Of a DNA stretch of 64,000 nucleotides, positions 43,711-53,316 are shown piece by piece. How positions within the stretch are numbered: the stretch's first letter is position 1; every line of letters begins with the position of its first letter. The position numbers were made by a program, and so were the translations under genes. The stretch lies in NCBI RefSeq assembly GCF_002735705.1, contig NZ_PDZL01000013.1:1-64000 (forward strand), in the 5' to 3' direction. The notes below the pieces were generated by a model. That model was not told where the DNA came from and searched no databases. It was given only the letters and a program-made list of their open reading frames with translations. Source of the DNA: Janthinobacterium sp. BJB426. Lineage in GTDB: Bacteria; Pseudomonadota; Gammaproteobacteria; Burkholderiales; Burkholderiaceae_D.

Positions 43711-44670
43711 TCAGCCGAGGAAAACGGCGCCCGACATCAACAGCAGCAGCAGCATCCACAGCAGCAAGGCGCGCCACACGAGGCCGACCGTGCTCTGCAA
43801 GGCGCGCGCGCCCGGCTCTTCGCCCGGCAGGATATCGCTTTCGCTGTCGCTGTCATCGACGGCCATGTCCGGCGTGACGACCACGCGGGCCGCCGTTTCC
43901 GCTGGCGTGCCCAGGCGTACACCCATGGCGCCGCCGCCGGCCGTCAGGATGATGCCGATGGCCTCATCCTGCCAGCGCTGGGCGAAGTTGCGCCAGGCGT
44001 AGATGGCATCCTCGAAATTGCCTACCACGGCAAACGCCACGGCCGTCAGGCGCACGGGAATCCAGTCGATCCAGTAAAAGGCGCGCGCGGCGAACTGGCC
44101 GAACGCTTCATTGCGCATGTGCTCGGGTTCGTTCCAGGCGCGCGCCAGGTATTCGGCCACGCGGTACATCACGGCGCAGGCAGGGCCCAGCGGCATGAGG
44201 AACCAGAAGAACACGCCAAATACATTGCGGTGCGTGGTGACCAGGGCTTTTTCCACGGCGATGCGGGCGATCTCGCTCGCTTCCATGCCCACTGTGTCGA
44301 GCTTGGTCCACTCGGCCAGCAAGGTGCGCGCGGTCGCTTCGTCGCCGGCGCTCAGGGCCAGCTGGATCGAGGTAAAGTAATGGCTGTAGTGACGGAAGCC
44401 CAGGGTCAGGTAGACGATGAGGACGTTCCAGGCAAAGGCCAGCAGGGTCAGCTGATAATGCTGCAAGAGCCAGTAAATGCCTGCCGTCGGCACCATCAGC
44501 ACGCCGATCATGAGGAACCAGCCCATGCGGCCATGGTTGGCGTGGCCGGCATTGAACCAGGTCTCCATGCGCATTGCCAGGCTCTTGATTTCGGCGTAGA
44601 TCGGATTGTCCGCGCGCAAAGGTTTGAGCTGCTCGATCAGCAATGCGCAAAGTATGGAGAGAAATGTCAT
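43711..44670 (-). CDS. CobD/CbiB-like membrane protein
   Basis: The 319-residue protein has about four to five hydrophobic segments and resembles the CobD/CbiB family of membrane proteins (FLSILCALLIEQLKPLR at the start, AFYWIDWIPVRLTA near residue 200, GGGAMGVRLG near 245). CobD/CbiB attaches aminopropanol to adenosylcobyric acid. No other cobalamin gene is near, and in beta-proteobacteria this gene travels with the rplS region, so a cobalamin role is doubtful. The ATG at 44670 has AAAGGA six bases upstream; the preceding TTG is less likely. The last helix lies at the C terminus. Confidence 0.72.
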   Translation of the reverse strand: MTFLSILCALLIEQLKPLRADNPIYAEIKSLAMRMETWFNAGHANHGRMGWFLMIGVLMVPTAGIYWLLQHYQLTLLAFAWNVLIVYLTLGFRHYSHYFTSIQLALSAGDEATARTLLAEWTKLDTVGMEASEIARIAVEKALVTTHRNVFGVFFWFLMPLGPACAVMYRVAEYLARAWNEPEHMRNEAFGQFAARAFYWIDWIPVRLTAVAFAVVGNFEDAIYAWRNFAQRWQDEAIGIILTAGGGAMGVRLGTPAETAARVVVTPDMAVDDSDSESDILPGEEPGARALQSTVGLVWRALLLWMLLLLLMSGAVFLG

Positions 44671-44767
44671 CAAACGTCCTTTTTGTCTTTTTCAGCAATA
44701 CCGCAATGCCCGCTACGATAGCGCAGTGCAGTGCTGGAATCAAACTTATTACGTGCGGGGCATCATT

Positions 44768-45427
44768 TTACGCGCGCAAGAGGTGAAACAGATTGCGCAG
44801 CATGCCGGCGGTGGCGCCCCAAATATAGAAGCGTTCGTAGGGCATGGCGTAGAACGAGCGCCGCCCGCCGGGCAATTCCACCGACAGGCGCTGGTGGTTC
44901 AGGCCATCCATGAGGAAGGCCAGCGGCACTTCGAAAATTTCCGCCACTTCGGACGGGTCGGCGCGCAGCTCGAACGGCGGCGTCACCAGGCCCACCACGG
45001 GCGTGACCTGGTAGCCGGTGCCCGTCAGGTAGTCGGGCAGGCAACCCAGCACTTCGATGTGCTCGCGCGCCAGGCCCACTTCTTCTTCCGTTTCGCGCAA
45101 GGCCGTGGCGATGGGCGACGCATCGACAGCTTCGCTGCGCCCGCCGGGAAAGCTGACCTGGCCCGCATGGCTGCTCAGGTGATCGGTCCGCATGGTCAGC
45201 AGAATGGTCAGGCCCTGCGGCCGTTGCACGAGGGGAATGAGCACGGCGGCGCGTACGGGCACGGCGCGGGCGGAAAGGAAATCCTGGGTAATCTCGGGCT
45301 GCCAGTCGGGCTGTTCGGCCAGGCGCTGGCGTAGCCAGCCGGGCGTCAGGCGCACGGCGTCCAGCGCCGCCTCGCCGGCGATCGAATCGATGGCGAGTTG
45401 TTTTGGATCAAATGCGATAGTGGCCAT
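44768..45427 (-). CDS. CoA pyrophosphatase-type Nudix hydrolase (NudL-like)
   Basis: The 219-residue enzyme has the NudL/UPF0035 signature LTMRTDHLSSHAGQVSFPGG directly before the Nudix box (GGRSEAVDASPIATALRETEEEVGL split at residues about 97-121). In the box, REXXEEXG is intact and Asp takes the usual first Glu place, as in E. coli NudL. Such enzymes hydrolyse coenzyme A or its oxidised forms to 4'-phosphopantetheine and ADP. I use the ATG at 45427 because the family starts there. It lies downstream of rplS after a terminator. Confidence 0.87.
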   Translation of the reverse strand: MATIAFDPKQLAIDSIAGEAALDAVRLTPGWLRQRLAEQPDWQPEITQDFLSARAVPVRAAVLIPLVQRPQGLTILLTMRTDHLSSHAGQVSFPGGRSEAVDASPIATALRETEEEVGLAREHIEVLGCLPDYLTGTGYQVTPVVGLVTPPFELRADPSEVAEIFEVPLAFLMDGLNHQRLSVELPGGRRSFYAMPYERFYIWGATAGMLRNLFHLLRA

Positions 45428-45455
45428 GGCAGCTTGCCTCAATAGCAATTCAGAA

Positions 45456-45489
45456 TAAAAAAAGGGGCACCATCAGAGGCACCCCTTTT
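45456..45489 (-). terminator. Terminator of the rpsP-rimM-trmD-rplS operon
   Basis: On the minus strand AAAAGGGGTGCC pairs with GGTGCCCCTTTT around TCTGAT (two G-T wobbles) and ends in seven T. It lies 20 bases past the rplS stop codon. Confidence 0.8.
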
Positions 45490-45508
45490 CCCAACGCAGA
45501 CGCTGATA

Positions 45509-45892
45509 TTACGCGCTTGCTTTCGCCACAACGCGGCGATTTGGCAATTTTTCTTTGATACGCGCCGATTTACCCGAACGCTCACGCAGATAGTACAGCT
45601 TGGCGCGGCGAACATCACCACGGCGTTTCACTTCGATCGAAGCGATCAGCGGCGAGTACAGTTGGAACGTACGCTCAACGCCTTCGCCGGACGAGATCTT
45701 GCGAACGATGAAGTTCGAGTTCAGGCCACGGTTACGACGGGAGATAACGACGCCTTCGTAAGCCTGGGCGCGCTTGCGCGTACCTTCGACTACGTTGACG
45801 CTGACGATAACGGTATCGCCTGGTGCGAAGTCAGGAATCGATTTACCCAGACGGGCGATCTCTTCTTGCTCTAATTGTTGAATCAAGTCCAT
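45509..45892 (-). CDS. rplS: 50S ribosomal protein L19
   Basis: The 127-residue protein matches bacterial L19 throughout: [33 protein letters not shown], then [28 protein letters not shown]19 sits at the 30S-50S interface. CGGAG lies seven bases before the ATG at 45892. It is the last gene of the rpsP operon, 132 bases after trmD. Confidence 0.97.
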   Translation of the reverse strand: MDLIQQLEQEEIARLGKSIPDFAPGDTVIVSVNVVEGTRKRAQAYEGVVISRRNRGLNSNFIVRKISSGEGVERTFQLYSPLIASIEVKRRGDVRRAKLYYLRERSGKSARIKEKLPNRRVVAKASA

Positions 45893-46024
45893 TTTATAAC
45901 TCCGAAAACCATCATGCCGGCGCACTGTGGATAGCAAGTATCCGCCCGGTAGAGGATGGGTATTACCAATTTGGGCAACATGCCCGGCACTGCAAAGCCA
46001 CCCTGCCCACCATCCGAAGACGGC

Positions 46025-46771
46025 TTACAGGCTGGCCAGGAATTTTTCGTCGGTCTTGCTGAGCAAGCCGGCGGCGCGCGCACTGACCAGCAGGTCAGGC
46101 CGCTTTGTCGCGGTCGCTTCCAGCATGCGCTGGCGGCGCCACTTGACGATCTCGGCATGATTGCCACCCATCAAGACCGGCGGTACGGCCATGCCTTCAT
46201 ACGTTTCCGGCCGCGTGTAGTGCGGCGAATCGAGCAAGCCATTGACGAAGCTATCCTCGATGGCCGATGCCTCGGTGTTCAAGACACCCGGCAACAAGCG
46301 GATCACCGCATCCATCAGCGCCATGGCAGGCAATTCACCGCCAGACAGGACGAAGTCGCCGACGCTGATTTCTTCGTCGACGCAACGGTCCAGCAAACGC
46401 TGGTCCACGGCTTCATAGCGGCCACACAGGATCACCAAACCAGGTTCGGCTTTCAGCTGCGTGACGCGCTCGTGCGTCAGCGGACGGCCTTGCGGCGACA
46501 TGAACACCACGCGGGGCGCCGCCAGGCCCAATTCGGTCTGGCGTTGCTTCGCGGCATGAATTGTCGCTTCAAGGGGACGGGCCATCATCACCATGCCGGG
46601 GCCGCCGCCATACGGGCGGTCATCCACGGTACGGTGATTATCGGTGGTGAAATCACGGGGATTCCACAGCGACAAGCCACATTTCCCCTGCTCGAAGGCG
46701 CGCCGGGTCACACCCGACTGCGTCAGCGCGGCAAACATTTCCGGAAACAGGGTCACGACATCAAATTGCAT
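46025..46771 (-). CDS. trmD: tRNA (guanine-37-N1)-methyltransferase
   Basis: The 248-residue enzyme methylates G37 of tRNAs that read CNN codons, preventing frameshifts. It has the trefoil-knot SPOUT blocks [13 protein letters not shown] at the start, [14 protein letters not shown] near residue 50, [14 protein letters not shown] near 110 and the SAM loop [15 protein letters not shown] near 133. It stands in its usual place between rimM and rplS. Confidence 0.97.
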   Translation of the reverse strand: MQFDVVTLFPEMFAALTQSGVTRRAFEQGKCGLSLWNPRDFTTDNHRTVDDRPYGGGPGMVMMARPLEATIHAAKQRQTELGLAAPRVVFMSPQGRPLTHERVTQLKAEPGLVILCGRYEAVDQRLLDRCVDEEISVGDFVLSGGELPAMALMDAVIRLLPGVLNTEASAIEDSFVNGLLDSPHYTRPETYEGMAVPPVLMGGNHAEIVKWRRQRMLEATATKRPDLLVSARAAGLLSKTDEKFLASL

Positions 46772-46821
46772 CGCTCACTATCCTGCAACGTTTGCCCGGC
46801 GCATTGTTAAGCGCAGGCGGT

Positions 46822-47379
46822 TTAATAATCGAGGCCCCAGTCGACCGTGATCTTGTTGGCAGCCTTGTCAACGTTAATGACAAACTGGCCAACAAACGGG
46901 ATCAGGCGCTCAGGCGCCTTTTCAACGGTCTCATCGGCAGTGGCGACGGGCGTAACGCGCAAGATCGACTGCGGACCATTGCTCATCATGTCGTGCACTG
47001 TGCCGAGGCACTCGCCTTGCAAATTCTCGACTGTCAGTCCGATCAGATCGGACCAATAAAATTCATCGGCCGTCAGCGTCGGGAAATGGCTACGCGGAAT
47101 TTGCACAGAGACGCCTTTCAGCGCTTCTGCGGCATCCCGCCCGACCACACCCACCAGCTGGGCCACGACGTCGCCGCCGTGTAACTTCGCTTGCCTGACT
47201 TGAACATCATGCAAGGTCGGTTTATCAAACCACCAGGTTTTGACGCTTAATAATGCATCCGCGTCGTCGGAGAAAGGAGTGATCCTGACCCCGCCAGCAA
47301 TGCCATAAGCACCGGAGACATAGCCTACCTGTACCAGGTCATCGGGGACTTTCACCCCGGATGCAGTCTTGACCGTCAA
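46822..47379 (-). CDS. rimM: Ribosome maturation factor RimM
   Basis: The 185-residue protein has the N-terminal RimM barrel (VQVGYVSGAYGIAGGVRI, about 17-34) and a C-terminal PRC-barrel (about 105-180: YWSDLIGLTVENLQGECLG, then PFVGQFVINVD). It binds S19 and helps 30S assembly. No ATG lies at the expected start; the best candidate is TTG at 47379, followed by TVKTASGVKVPDDLV. GTG eight codons later is an alternative. The start is only 13 bases from the rpsP stop, so coupling may replace a ribosome site. Confidence 0.93.
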   Translation of the reverse strand: MTVKTASGVKVPDDLVQVGYVSGAYGIAGGVRITPFSDDADALLSVKTWWFDKPTLHDVQVRQAKLHGGDVVAQLVGVVGRDAAEALKGVSVQIPRSHFPTLTADEFYWSDLIGLTVENLQGECLGTVHDMMSNGPQSILRVTPVATADETVEKAPERLIPFVGQFVINVDKAANKITVDWGLDY

Positions 47380-47392
47380 ACCAGTGATCTAA

Positions 47393-47644
47393 TTAAGCTG
47401 CTGCTTTGTTGTTGCTAGCTACCAGGCGAGCAACGGTTGGCGACAATTGTGCGCCAACGCCTTGCCAGTAGGCCAGACGGTCTGCGGTGATACGCAGTGG
47501 AACTTCGCCACCTTGCGCCATCGGGTTGTAAAAACCGATACGCTCAATGAAGCGACCATCGCGGCGATTGCGCGAATCAGTAGCGACGATGTTGAAGAAC
47601 GGGCGCTTCTTGGCGCCTCCACGAGCTAAACGAATAACGACCAT
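47393..47644 (-). CDS. rpsP: 30S ribosomal protein S16
   Basis: The 83-residue protein is a typical S16: [20 protein letters not shown], then [15 protein letters not shown] and [15 protein letters not shown]. It is needed for 30S assembly. GGA lies six bases before the ATG. It heads the operon rpsP-rimM-trmD-rplS; the 277 bases upstream (47645-47921) contain its promoter region but I could not fix the boxes. Confidence 0.97.
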   Translation of the reverse strand: MVVIRLARGGAKKRPFFNIVATDSRNRRDGRFIERIGFYNPMAQGGEVPLRITADRLAYWQGVGAQLSPTVARLVASNNKAAA

Positions 47645-47921
47645 AATATTTCCAAAAAGTGTGCTGAGGCGGAAAAAGCCGCAAATTATAGCGCGCTTTA
47701 CCGCCAGGCAGCAAGCGTTATGATGACGGGCGTGTAATTTGGGCTAATCGAACATTATGACCAGTCATGGCCGAAGACGCAATAGGCGCGTGCGCCTATC
47801 GTGCCGGCCATGGCTTGAAATCAGGCGAAATCATTACATAAACGCCACAGGAAAGTGCTATCGTTGTGCGAGAGGATGACCGATACTGGCAATCTTTACC
47901 GATGAGCAACTCTGGAGTCCC

Positions 47922-48356
47922 ATGACCACCGCTACCATTTTGCAACAGTCGCACAAGAACAAGGCTTTCACGACACTGCTGGCCTTCCTGCTGGGCATGC
48001 TGGGCGCCCACCGCTTCTACCTGCATGGCGCCAAGGACCGGTGGGGATGGCTGCACCTGGCCGCCCTGCCCGCCTCCTTGCTGCTGCGCCAGTTGCTTCC
48101 CGAAGCCGACTGGTTTTACCAGATATTGCCGCTGACCCTGTCCGCCCTGGCCGGCTTCCTGGAAGCGCTGGTACTGGGCCTGATGCCGGACGACAAGTGG
48201 GATGCGCGCTACAACGCCGCCTCCGGCCACCTGTCGGACACGGGCTGGCCCCTGGCCGTGGTGCTGGTCGCTACCTTGATGCTAGGCGCAGGCGTGCTGA
48301 TCGCCACCATGGCGCGCCTGTTCGACTTGCTGTATACAGGCGGTGCCTACGGTTAA
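47922..48356 (+). CDS. TM2/NINE domain membrane protein
   Basis: The 144-residue protein has three to four hydrophobic segments and a TM2-type N terminus: KAFTTLLAFLLGMLGAHRFYLHG, with the GxHRFYxG turn between two helices. A later helix is LAVVLVATLMLGAGVLIATM. TM2 proteins are small inner-membrane proteins of unknown role. GGAG lies four bases before the ATG. It stands alone, divergent from rpsP. Confidence 0.78.
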   Translation: MTTATILQQSHKNKAFTTLLAFLLGMLGAHRFYLHGAKDRWGWLHLAALPASLLLRQLLPEADWFYQILPLTLSALAGFLEALVLGLMPDDKWDARYNAASGHLSDTGWPLAVVLVATLMLGAGVLIATMARLFDLLYTGGAYG

Positions 48357-48492
48357 TTTCCGCATGGAAATGCCATCATTTGCCATACCCCGCACGCACA
48401 TGTAAGTGTTGGTAAGCAATCATGATTTTCCTCTATACTGCATTCACAATGCCGACATTACTGGCACATTCAACACCCCCTAGGAGAAGATC

Positions 48493-49119
48493 ATGATTCG
48501 TCGCCCACTCATCCTCGCAGTCGCCGTCACGGCCCTGTTCAGCACCTCAGCCTTCGCGCAAAACCTGTCGCCGAAGGCGCAATACGCCTACGACACGAAG
48601 CAAGCGAACACGCGCTACGCGGACGACAAGAAACTGTGCGCAGAAGAAAGCAGCTCGAAAGCCCGCATGCAATGCCTGCGCGATGCCAAGGGCGAATACG
48701 ACCAGGCCATCATCAACGCCAAGGCCGCGCAAAAAGCCGGCAACTCGTATGCAGGCCAGAACAACAAGCCAGCTCAACAGCAGATCTGCGCCGATTGCGG
48801 CAAGGTGCTGGCAGTCAACGTCGCTGAAAAAGCCGGTGAAGGTGGCGCCCTGGGCATGATCGGCGGCGGCGTGGCCGGCGCCCTGCTGGGCCGCCAGGTC
48901 GGCGGCGGACGCGGCAAGGATCTGGCCACCCTGGCCGGCGCAGCAGGCGGCGCTTTCGCGGGCAAGCAAGTCGAAGGCCACATGAAAAACAGCAAGGTGT
49001 GGACCGTCACCGTGCAATATGAAACGGGCGCCAAGGCTGACTTCGCTTTTGACCAGGATCCAGGCCTGGCAGCTGGCGACCTCGTGCGTAATTCCGGCAA
49101 CGGCATCGCCCGCCGCTAA
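48493..49119 (+). CDS. Exported glycine-zipper 2TM protein
   Basis: The 208-residue protein has a signal peptide (about 1-22, ending AFAQ). A charged helical region with four Cys follows (CAEESSSKARMQC near 50-60, CADCG near 98-102). The glycine-zipper membrane-inserting segment is at about 117-155 (GGALGMIGGGVAGALLG, then LAGAAGGAFAG). The C-terminal part is beta-rich. The same zipper occurs in SlyB and RcnB-region outer-membrane lipoproteins, but no lipobox is present here. AGGAGA lies before the ATG and a strong terminator follows. Probably an envelope stress or stability protein. Confidence 0.78.
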   Translation: MIRRPLILAVAVTALFSTSAFAQNLSPKAQYAYDTKQANTRYADDKKLCAEESSSKARMQCLRDAKGEYDQAIINAKAAQKAGNSYAGQNNKPAQQQICADCGKVLAVNVAEKAGEGGALGMIGGGVAGALLGRQVGGGRGKDLATLAGAAGGAFAGKQVEGHMKNSKVWTVTVQYETGAKADFAFDQDPGLAAGDLVRNSGNGIARR

Positions 49120-49135
49120 GAACGCAGAACTAAAT

Positions 49136-49172
49136 AAAAAAGCGCTGGAGATCACTCTCCAGCGCTTTTTTT
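49136..49172 (+). terminator. Bidirectional terminator between the glycine-zipper and acyl-CoA dehydrogenase genes
   Basis: AGCGCTGGAGA pairs perfectly with TCTCCAGCGCT around a TCAC loop. It is preceded by six A and followed by seven T, so it can stop transcription from both sides. Confidence 0.85.
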
Positions 49173-49206
49173 ACATACTGCCGGCTTTCACCGGCCAGGA
49201 TGCCAC

Positions 49207-50997
49207 TTAAAACTGCTCTTCCGACAGCGCCATCACGCCGGCGCTGCCGTCGATGATGGTGGCGCGCAGTCCTGGCGCTTGCGACAGGATGTGGTCGGCA
49301 AAGAAGCGTGCCGTGGCGATTTTTGCCTTGTAGAACGCCGCGTCGCCGCTGCCTTCTCCTAGCCTTTGCTGCGCCACCACGGCCGCGCGCGCCATTTGCC
49401 AGCCGCCCAGCACGATGCCGGCCAGTTTCAGATACGGCACGCTGCCCGCAAACACGGCCTTGATGTCCGTCTTCATGTTCGCCACTACGTACTCAACTAC
49501 CGCTTCGAGCGCGGCGCTGCCTTCGGCCAGGTGGCGTTGCAAGGCCTGGAAGTCGGCACCGGAGAGTTCGCCCAACTGGGCTTCCGTGGCGCGCACCTGG
49601 GCAATGATGGCTTTCGCCACGGCACCGCCGTCGCGTACCGTCTTGCGGCCCACGAGGTCGTTGGCCTGGATGGCCGTCGTGCCTTCGTAGATGGTCAGAA
49701 TCTTGGCGTCGCGGTAATGCTGGGCGGCACCTGTTTCCTCAATGAAACCCATGCCGCCATGCACTTGCACGCCGTCGCGCGTGACGTCCTGCGACATTTC
49801 CGTGGCCCAGCCCTTGATGACGGGTACCAGGTATTCATAGGTCGCCAGGCTTTCCGCGCGCACGTCCGCGTCCGGATGGTGGTGCGCCACGTCGCTGATG
49901 GCCGCGCCCACGTAGGCCAGCGCGCGCGCCGCCTCCGTCTGCGAGCGCATGGACATCAGCATGCGGCGCACGTCCGGGTGGTGGATGATGGAGACGGGGC
50001 CGGGTGAACCGGCCAGGTCGCGCGACTGCACGCGGTCCTTGGCGAACGCCACGGCCTGCTGGTAAGCGCGCTCGGCCAGGCCGATGCCTTGCAGGCCGAC
50101 GCCGAAGCGGGCCGCGTTCATCATGATGAACATGTATTCGAGGCCGCGGTTTTCCTCGCCCACCAGGGTGCCGATGGCGCCGCCGTGGTCGCCAAATTGC
50201 AATACGGCCGTCGGGCTGGCCTTGATGCCCAGCTTGTGTTCTATCGACACGCAATGGGCGTCGTTGCGCGCGCCCAGGCTGCCATCGGCATTGACGAGGA
50301 ATTTCGGCACGATAAACAGCGAGATGCCTTTCACGCCAGCGGGCGCATCCGGCGTGCGGGCCAGCACCAGGTGGACGATATTTTCCGCCATGTCGTGTTC
50401 GCCGTACGTGATGAAAATCTTCGTGCCGAACACTTTATAGGTGCCATCTTCCTGCGGCACGGCGCGCGTGCGCACGGCGGCCAGGTCGGAACCGGCCTGC
50501 GGCTCCGTCAGATTCATGGTGCCCGTCCACTTGCCCGACACCAGGTTTTCCAGGTAGACCGCCTTCTGCTCATCGCTGCCAGCCGTCAGCAGCGCTTCGA
50601 TGGCGCCGTCCGACAGCAGGGCCACCAGGGCGAACGAGATGCTGGCCGAGTTGAGCATTTCAATGCAGGGCGTGGCCAGCAGCTTGGGCAAGCCCTGGCC
50701 GCCGAACTCCGTCGGATGCTGCACGCCCTGCCAGCCCGCTTCGCCATACGCCTTGAACGCTTCCTTGAAGCCTTTCGAGGTGGTCACTTGCCCGTCGTGC
50801 CAAAAACTCGGTTCCTTGTCGCTGGGGCCGTTCAAGGGGGCCACCACGCCGCCGCAGAACTTGGCGTTCTCTTCCAGCACGGCTTCAGCCGTGTCGGGCG
50901 TTGCGTCTTCGCAGCCAGGTAGCGTATGGATTTCGGCCAGGCCGGCCAGTTCGTTCATCACGAACAACATGTCTTTCAACGGGGCTTGATAGCTCAT
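49207..50997 (-). CDS. Acyl-CoA dehydrogenase (large, DmdC/FadE-like)
   Basis: The 596-residue flavoenzyme has an N-terminal extension (about 1-60), the central acyl-CoA dehydrogenase fold (about 60-450) and the extra C-terminal domain found in roughly 600-residue members. Blocks include TGTMNLTEPQAGSDL near residue 158, HGGMGFIEETGAAQHYRDAKI near 410 and IYEGTTAIQANDL near 432. It would oxidise an acyl-CoA and pass electrons to the ETF encoded just upstream. GGAG precedes the ATG. A terminator (51012-51060) separates it from etfA. Chain-length preference is unknown. Confidence 0.93.
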   Translation of the reverse strand: MSYQAPLKDMLFVMNELAGLAEIHTLPGCEDATPDTAEAVLEENAKFCGGVVAPLNGPSDKEPSFWHDGQVTTSKGFKEAFKAYGEAGWQGVQHPTEFGGQGLPKLLATPCIEMLNSASISFALVALLSDGAIEALLTAGSDEQKAVYLENLVSGKWTGTMNLTEPQAGSDLAAVRTRAVPQEDGTYKVFGTKIFITYGEHDMAENIVHLVLARTPDAPAGVKGISLFIVPKFLVNADGSLGARNDAHCVSIEHKLGIKASPTAVLQFGDHGGAIGTLVGEENRGLEYMFIMMNAARFGVGLQGIGLAERAYQQAVAFAKDRVQSRDLAGSPGPVSIIHHPDVRRMLMSMRSQTEAARALAYVGAAISDVAHHHPDADVRAESLATYEYLVPVIKGWATEMSQDVTRDGVQVHGGMGFIEETGAAQHYRDAKILTIYEGTTAIQANDLVGRKTVRDGGAVAKAIIAQVRATEAQLGELSGADFQALQRHLAEGSAALEAVVEYVVANMKTDIKAVFAGSVPYLKLAGIVLGGWQMARAAVVAQQRLGEGSGDAAFYKAKIATARFFADHILSQAPGLRATIIDGSAGVMALSEEQF

Positions 50998-51011
50998 CTT
51001 CTTTTCTCCAA

Positions 51012-51060
51012 GAAAAAAGCCACGCGCGGCTCGCCGTGTGGGGCGGGCCGGCGTGGCTTT
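51012..51060 (-). terminator. Terminator of the etfB-etfA operon
   Basis: On the minus strand AAAGCCACGC and GCGTGGCTTT enclose a GC-rich interior hairpin and are followed by a T run. It starts 30 bases after the etfA stop. Confidence 0.75.
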
Positions 51061-51089
51061 GTCAGTAACAAAACCGGAAGGGGTGTGAC

Positions 51090-52022
51090 TTAACCCAGTT
51101 CTTTGACCAATTGCGGCACGATCTCGAACAGATCGCCCACGATGCCGTAGTCGGCCACGGCAAAGATCGGCGCTTCCGGATCCTTGTTGATGGCGACGAT
51201 GGTTTTCGAGTCTTTCATGCCGGCCAGATGCTGGATCGCGCCCGAGATGCCGACGGCGATGTACAGCGATGGGGCGACGATCTTGCCCGTCTGGCCCACT
51301 TGCCAGTCGTTCGGCACGAAGCCGGCGTCGACGGCGGCACGCGAAGCACCCATGGCGGCGCCCAGCTTGTCGGCCAGCGGCTCCAGGATGTGGAAGTTTT
51401 CAGCCGAACCCATGCCACGGCCGCCCGACACGATGATTTTCGCGGCGGTCAGTTCAGGACGGTCGGACTTGGCCAGTTCGCGGCCCACGAAAGCCGATTT
51501 GCCATTGTCGGCAACGGCGGCGACGGTTTCCGTGGCAGCCGAACCGCCGGTGGCGGCAGCGGCGTCGAAACCGGTGGTGCGCACGGTGATGACCTTGACC
51601 TTGTCGCCAGATTGCACGGTGGCAATGGCGTTACCGGCGTAGATCGGGCGCTCGAAGGTGTCAGGCGAGTCGACCTTGGTGATTTCCGAGATTTGCGCCA
51701 CGTCCAGCTTGGCGGCCACGCGCGGCAGGATGTTCTTGCCGTAGGCGGTGGCTGGCGCCAGGATGTGGCTGTAGTTGCCGGCGATGGCCAGCACTTGCTC
51801 GGCCACGTTTTCGGCCAGGCCGTCGGCAAAATATGGCGCGTCGGCCACGATGACTTTCGTCACGCCGGCGATTTGCGCGGCAGCAGCAGCGGCAGCCGAT
51901 GCGTTCGAACCTGCGACCAGTACGTGCACGTCGCCGCCGCACTGGGCAGCCGCGGTCACGGTGTGGTGGGTGCTGCCCTTTAAGGTAGCGTTGTCGTGTT
52001 CAGCAATAACTAATGCGACCAT
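51090..52022 (-). CDS. etfA: Electron transfer flavoprotein subunit alpha
   Basis: The 310-residue subunit has an N-terminal nucleotide-fold domain and a C-terminal FAD-binding domain (about 185-310). The latter shows [34 protein letters not shown] split over two loops, and [19 protein letters not shown] carries electrons from acyl-CoA dehydrogenases to ETF-ubiquinone oxidoreductase. AGGA lies six bases before the ATG. It follows etfB by 40 bases in one operon. Confidence 0.97.
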   Translation of the reverse strand: MVALVIAEHDNATLKGSTHHTVTAAAQCGGDVHVLVAGSNASAAAAAAAQIAGVTKVIVADAPYFADGLAENVAEQVLAIAGNYSHILAPATAYGKNILPRVAAKLDVAQISEITKVDSPDTFERPIYAGNAIATVQSGDKVKVITVRTTGFDAAAATGGSAATETVAAVADNGKSAFVGRELAKSDRPELTAAKIIVSGGRGMGSAENFHILEPLADKLGAAMGASRAAVDAGFVPNDWQVGQTGKIVAPSLYIAVGISGAIQHLAGMKDSKTIVAINKDPEAPIFAVADYGIVGDLFEIVPQLVKELG

Positions 52023-52062
52023 GATATGTCCTGTAATTGTTCTGGATAGACGGCAAAGCCGC

Positions 52063-52812
52063 TTAGATGACTTTGGCTTCGGTACGCAGCTTGGCGACCA
52101 GGGTAGCGACGTCCGGGACCTTGATGCCGGCCGAGCGCTTGGCTGGCTCGACGACTTTCAGGGTCTTCAGGCGTGGCGCAACATCGACGCCCAGGTCTTC
52201 CGGCTTGACGGTCTCGAGCGGCTTTTTCTTTGCCTTCATGATGTTCGGCAAGGTCACATAGCGTGGCTCGTTCAAGCGCAGGTCGGTGGTGATGATTGCT
52301 GGCAAGGTCAATGCCAGGGTTTCCAGGCCGCCGTCGACTTCGCGGGTAACGGTGACTTTACCGTCTTCCAGCACGACTTTCGAAGCGAACGTGGCTTGCG
52401 GCCAACCCAGCAGGGCTGCCAGCATCTGGCCGGTCTGGTTACTGTCGTCATCGATGGCTTGCTTGCCCAGGATGATCAGTTGCGGCTGCTCTTTCTCGGC
52501 CAGGGCTTTCACCAGCTTGGCGACGGCCAGCGGTTCCAGTTCGGTCGTCGTTTCCACCAGGATGCCGCGGTCGGCGCCAATGGCCATGGCCGTGCGCAGG
52601 GTTTCCTGGCACTGCGTCACGCCGCAGGAGATGGCGACCACTTCAGTGACCTTGCCGGCTTCTTTCAGGCGCATCGCTTCTTCCAGTGCGATCTCATCGA
52701 AAGGGTTCATCGACATTTTGACGTTGGCGGTATCGACGCCAGTGCCGTCACTCTTGACGCGGACTTTGACGTTATAGTCGACCACGCGTTTGACGGGTAC
52801 CAAGACTTTCAT
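52063..52812 (-). CDS. etfB: Electron transfer flavoprotein subunit beta
   Basis: The 249-residue subunit starts [19 protein letters not shown]. It shows [16 protein letters not shown] near residue 38 and [21 protein letters not shown] near 120, the AMP-binding loop of ETF beta. It pairs with EtfA. AAAGG lies seven bases before the ATG. A 12-bp perfect palindrome (52905-52916) 93 bases upstream may be a regulator site. Confidence 0.97.
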   Translation of the reverse strand: MKVLVPVKRVVDYNVKVRVKSDGTGVDTANVKMSMNPFDEIALEEAMRLKEAGKVTEVVAISCGVTQCQETLRTAMAIGADRGILVETTTELEPLAVAKLVKALAEKEQPQLIILGKQAIDDDSNQTGQMLAALLGWPQATFASKVVLEDGKVTVTREVDGGLETLALTLPAIITTDLRLNEPRYVTLPNIMKAKKKPLETVKPEDLGVDVAPRLKTLKVVEPAKRSAGIKVPDVATLVAKLRTEAKVI

Positions 52813-52904
52813 AGCTATGCCTTTGGGAAATTATAAAAATGACGGATCAAGTGCTGATTGTGCGTTCGATTATAAGAGAAATTTGAATCCTGAACCGAAT
52901 TTAA

Positions 52905-52916
52905 GCACGATCGTGC
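52905..52916 (-). promoter_or_regulatory. Perfect palindrome upstream of etfB, candidate repressor site
   Basis: GCACGATCGTGC is perfectly self-complementary and lies in the AT-rich etfB upstream region. The form suits a TetR-type fatty-acid regulator such as FadP; the regulator is not in the window. It is followed on the plus strand by six T, so a small terminator of unknown origin is an alternative. Confidence 0.4.
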
Positions 52917-53055
52917 GATTTTTTGTTAGAGCAATCCATCTAAACTGTCCGGCTTTGAGGATTTCAGGGGAGTCCGCCGCTACGCTGCAGGGCAGCAAAA
53001 GAGCCGGCATGGAAAGGAAAACCAGGCCGCGCCACGGCGGCCCCGGCTGGCAGAA

Positions 53056-53316
53056 TTATTTGCGTTGCATCAGGAAGACGAATTCGGTGCCCGTCTGCAC
53101 GTGCGACAGCAGGGCGTTGCCCGTTTGCTTGGCGAAAGCCTGGAAGTCGCGCACGGAACCGGGATCGGTTGCCATGATGCGCAGCACTTCCCCACTCTGC
53201 AGCTCTGACAAAGCCTTTTTCGCCTTCAGAATCGGCAAGGGGCAATTCAAGCCCCGCGCGTCGAGTTCTTTGTGAAATTCCATAATCTCGGTATCAAGTA
53301 GTGTGTCGCTCATCAT
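53056..53316 (-). CDS. TusA-like sulfurtransferase
   Basis: The 86-residue protein has the TusA/SirA fold: ELDARGLNCPLPILKAKKAL with the active-site Cys in CPLP at about residue 25, then GEVLRIMATDPGSVRDFQAFA. It should carry persulfide sulfur to tRNA thiolation, molybdenum cofactor or other acceptors. Several ATG codons follow each other; I use 53316 with GGG six bases upstream. The ten-residue N-terminal extension before EFHKELDA is longer than in E. coli TusA. It is transcribed toward etfB but stands apart from it. Confidence 0.87.
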   Translation of the reverse strand: MMSDTLLDTEIMEFHKELDARGLNCPLPILKAKKALSELQSGEVLRIMATDPGSVRDFQAFAKQTGNALLSHVQTGTEFVFLMQRK

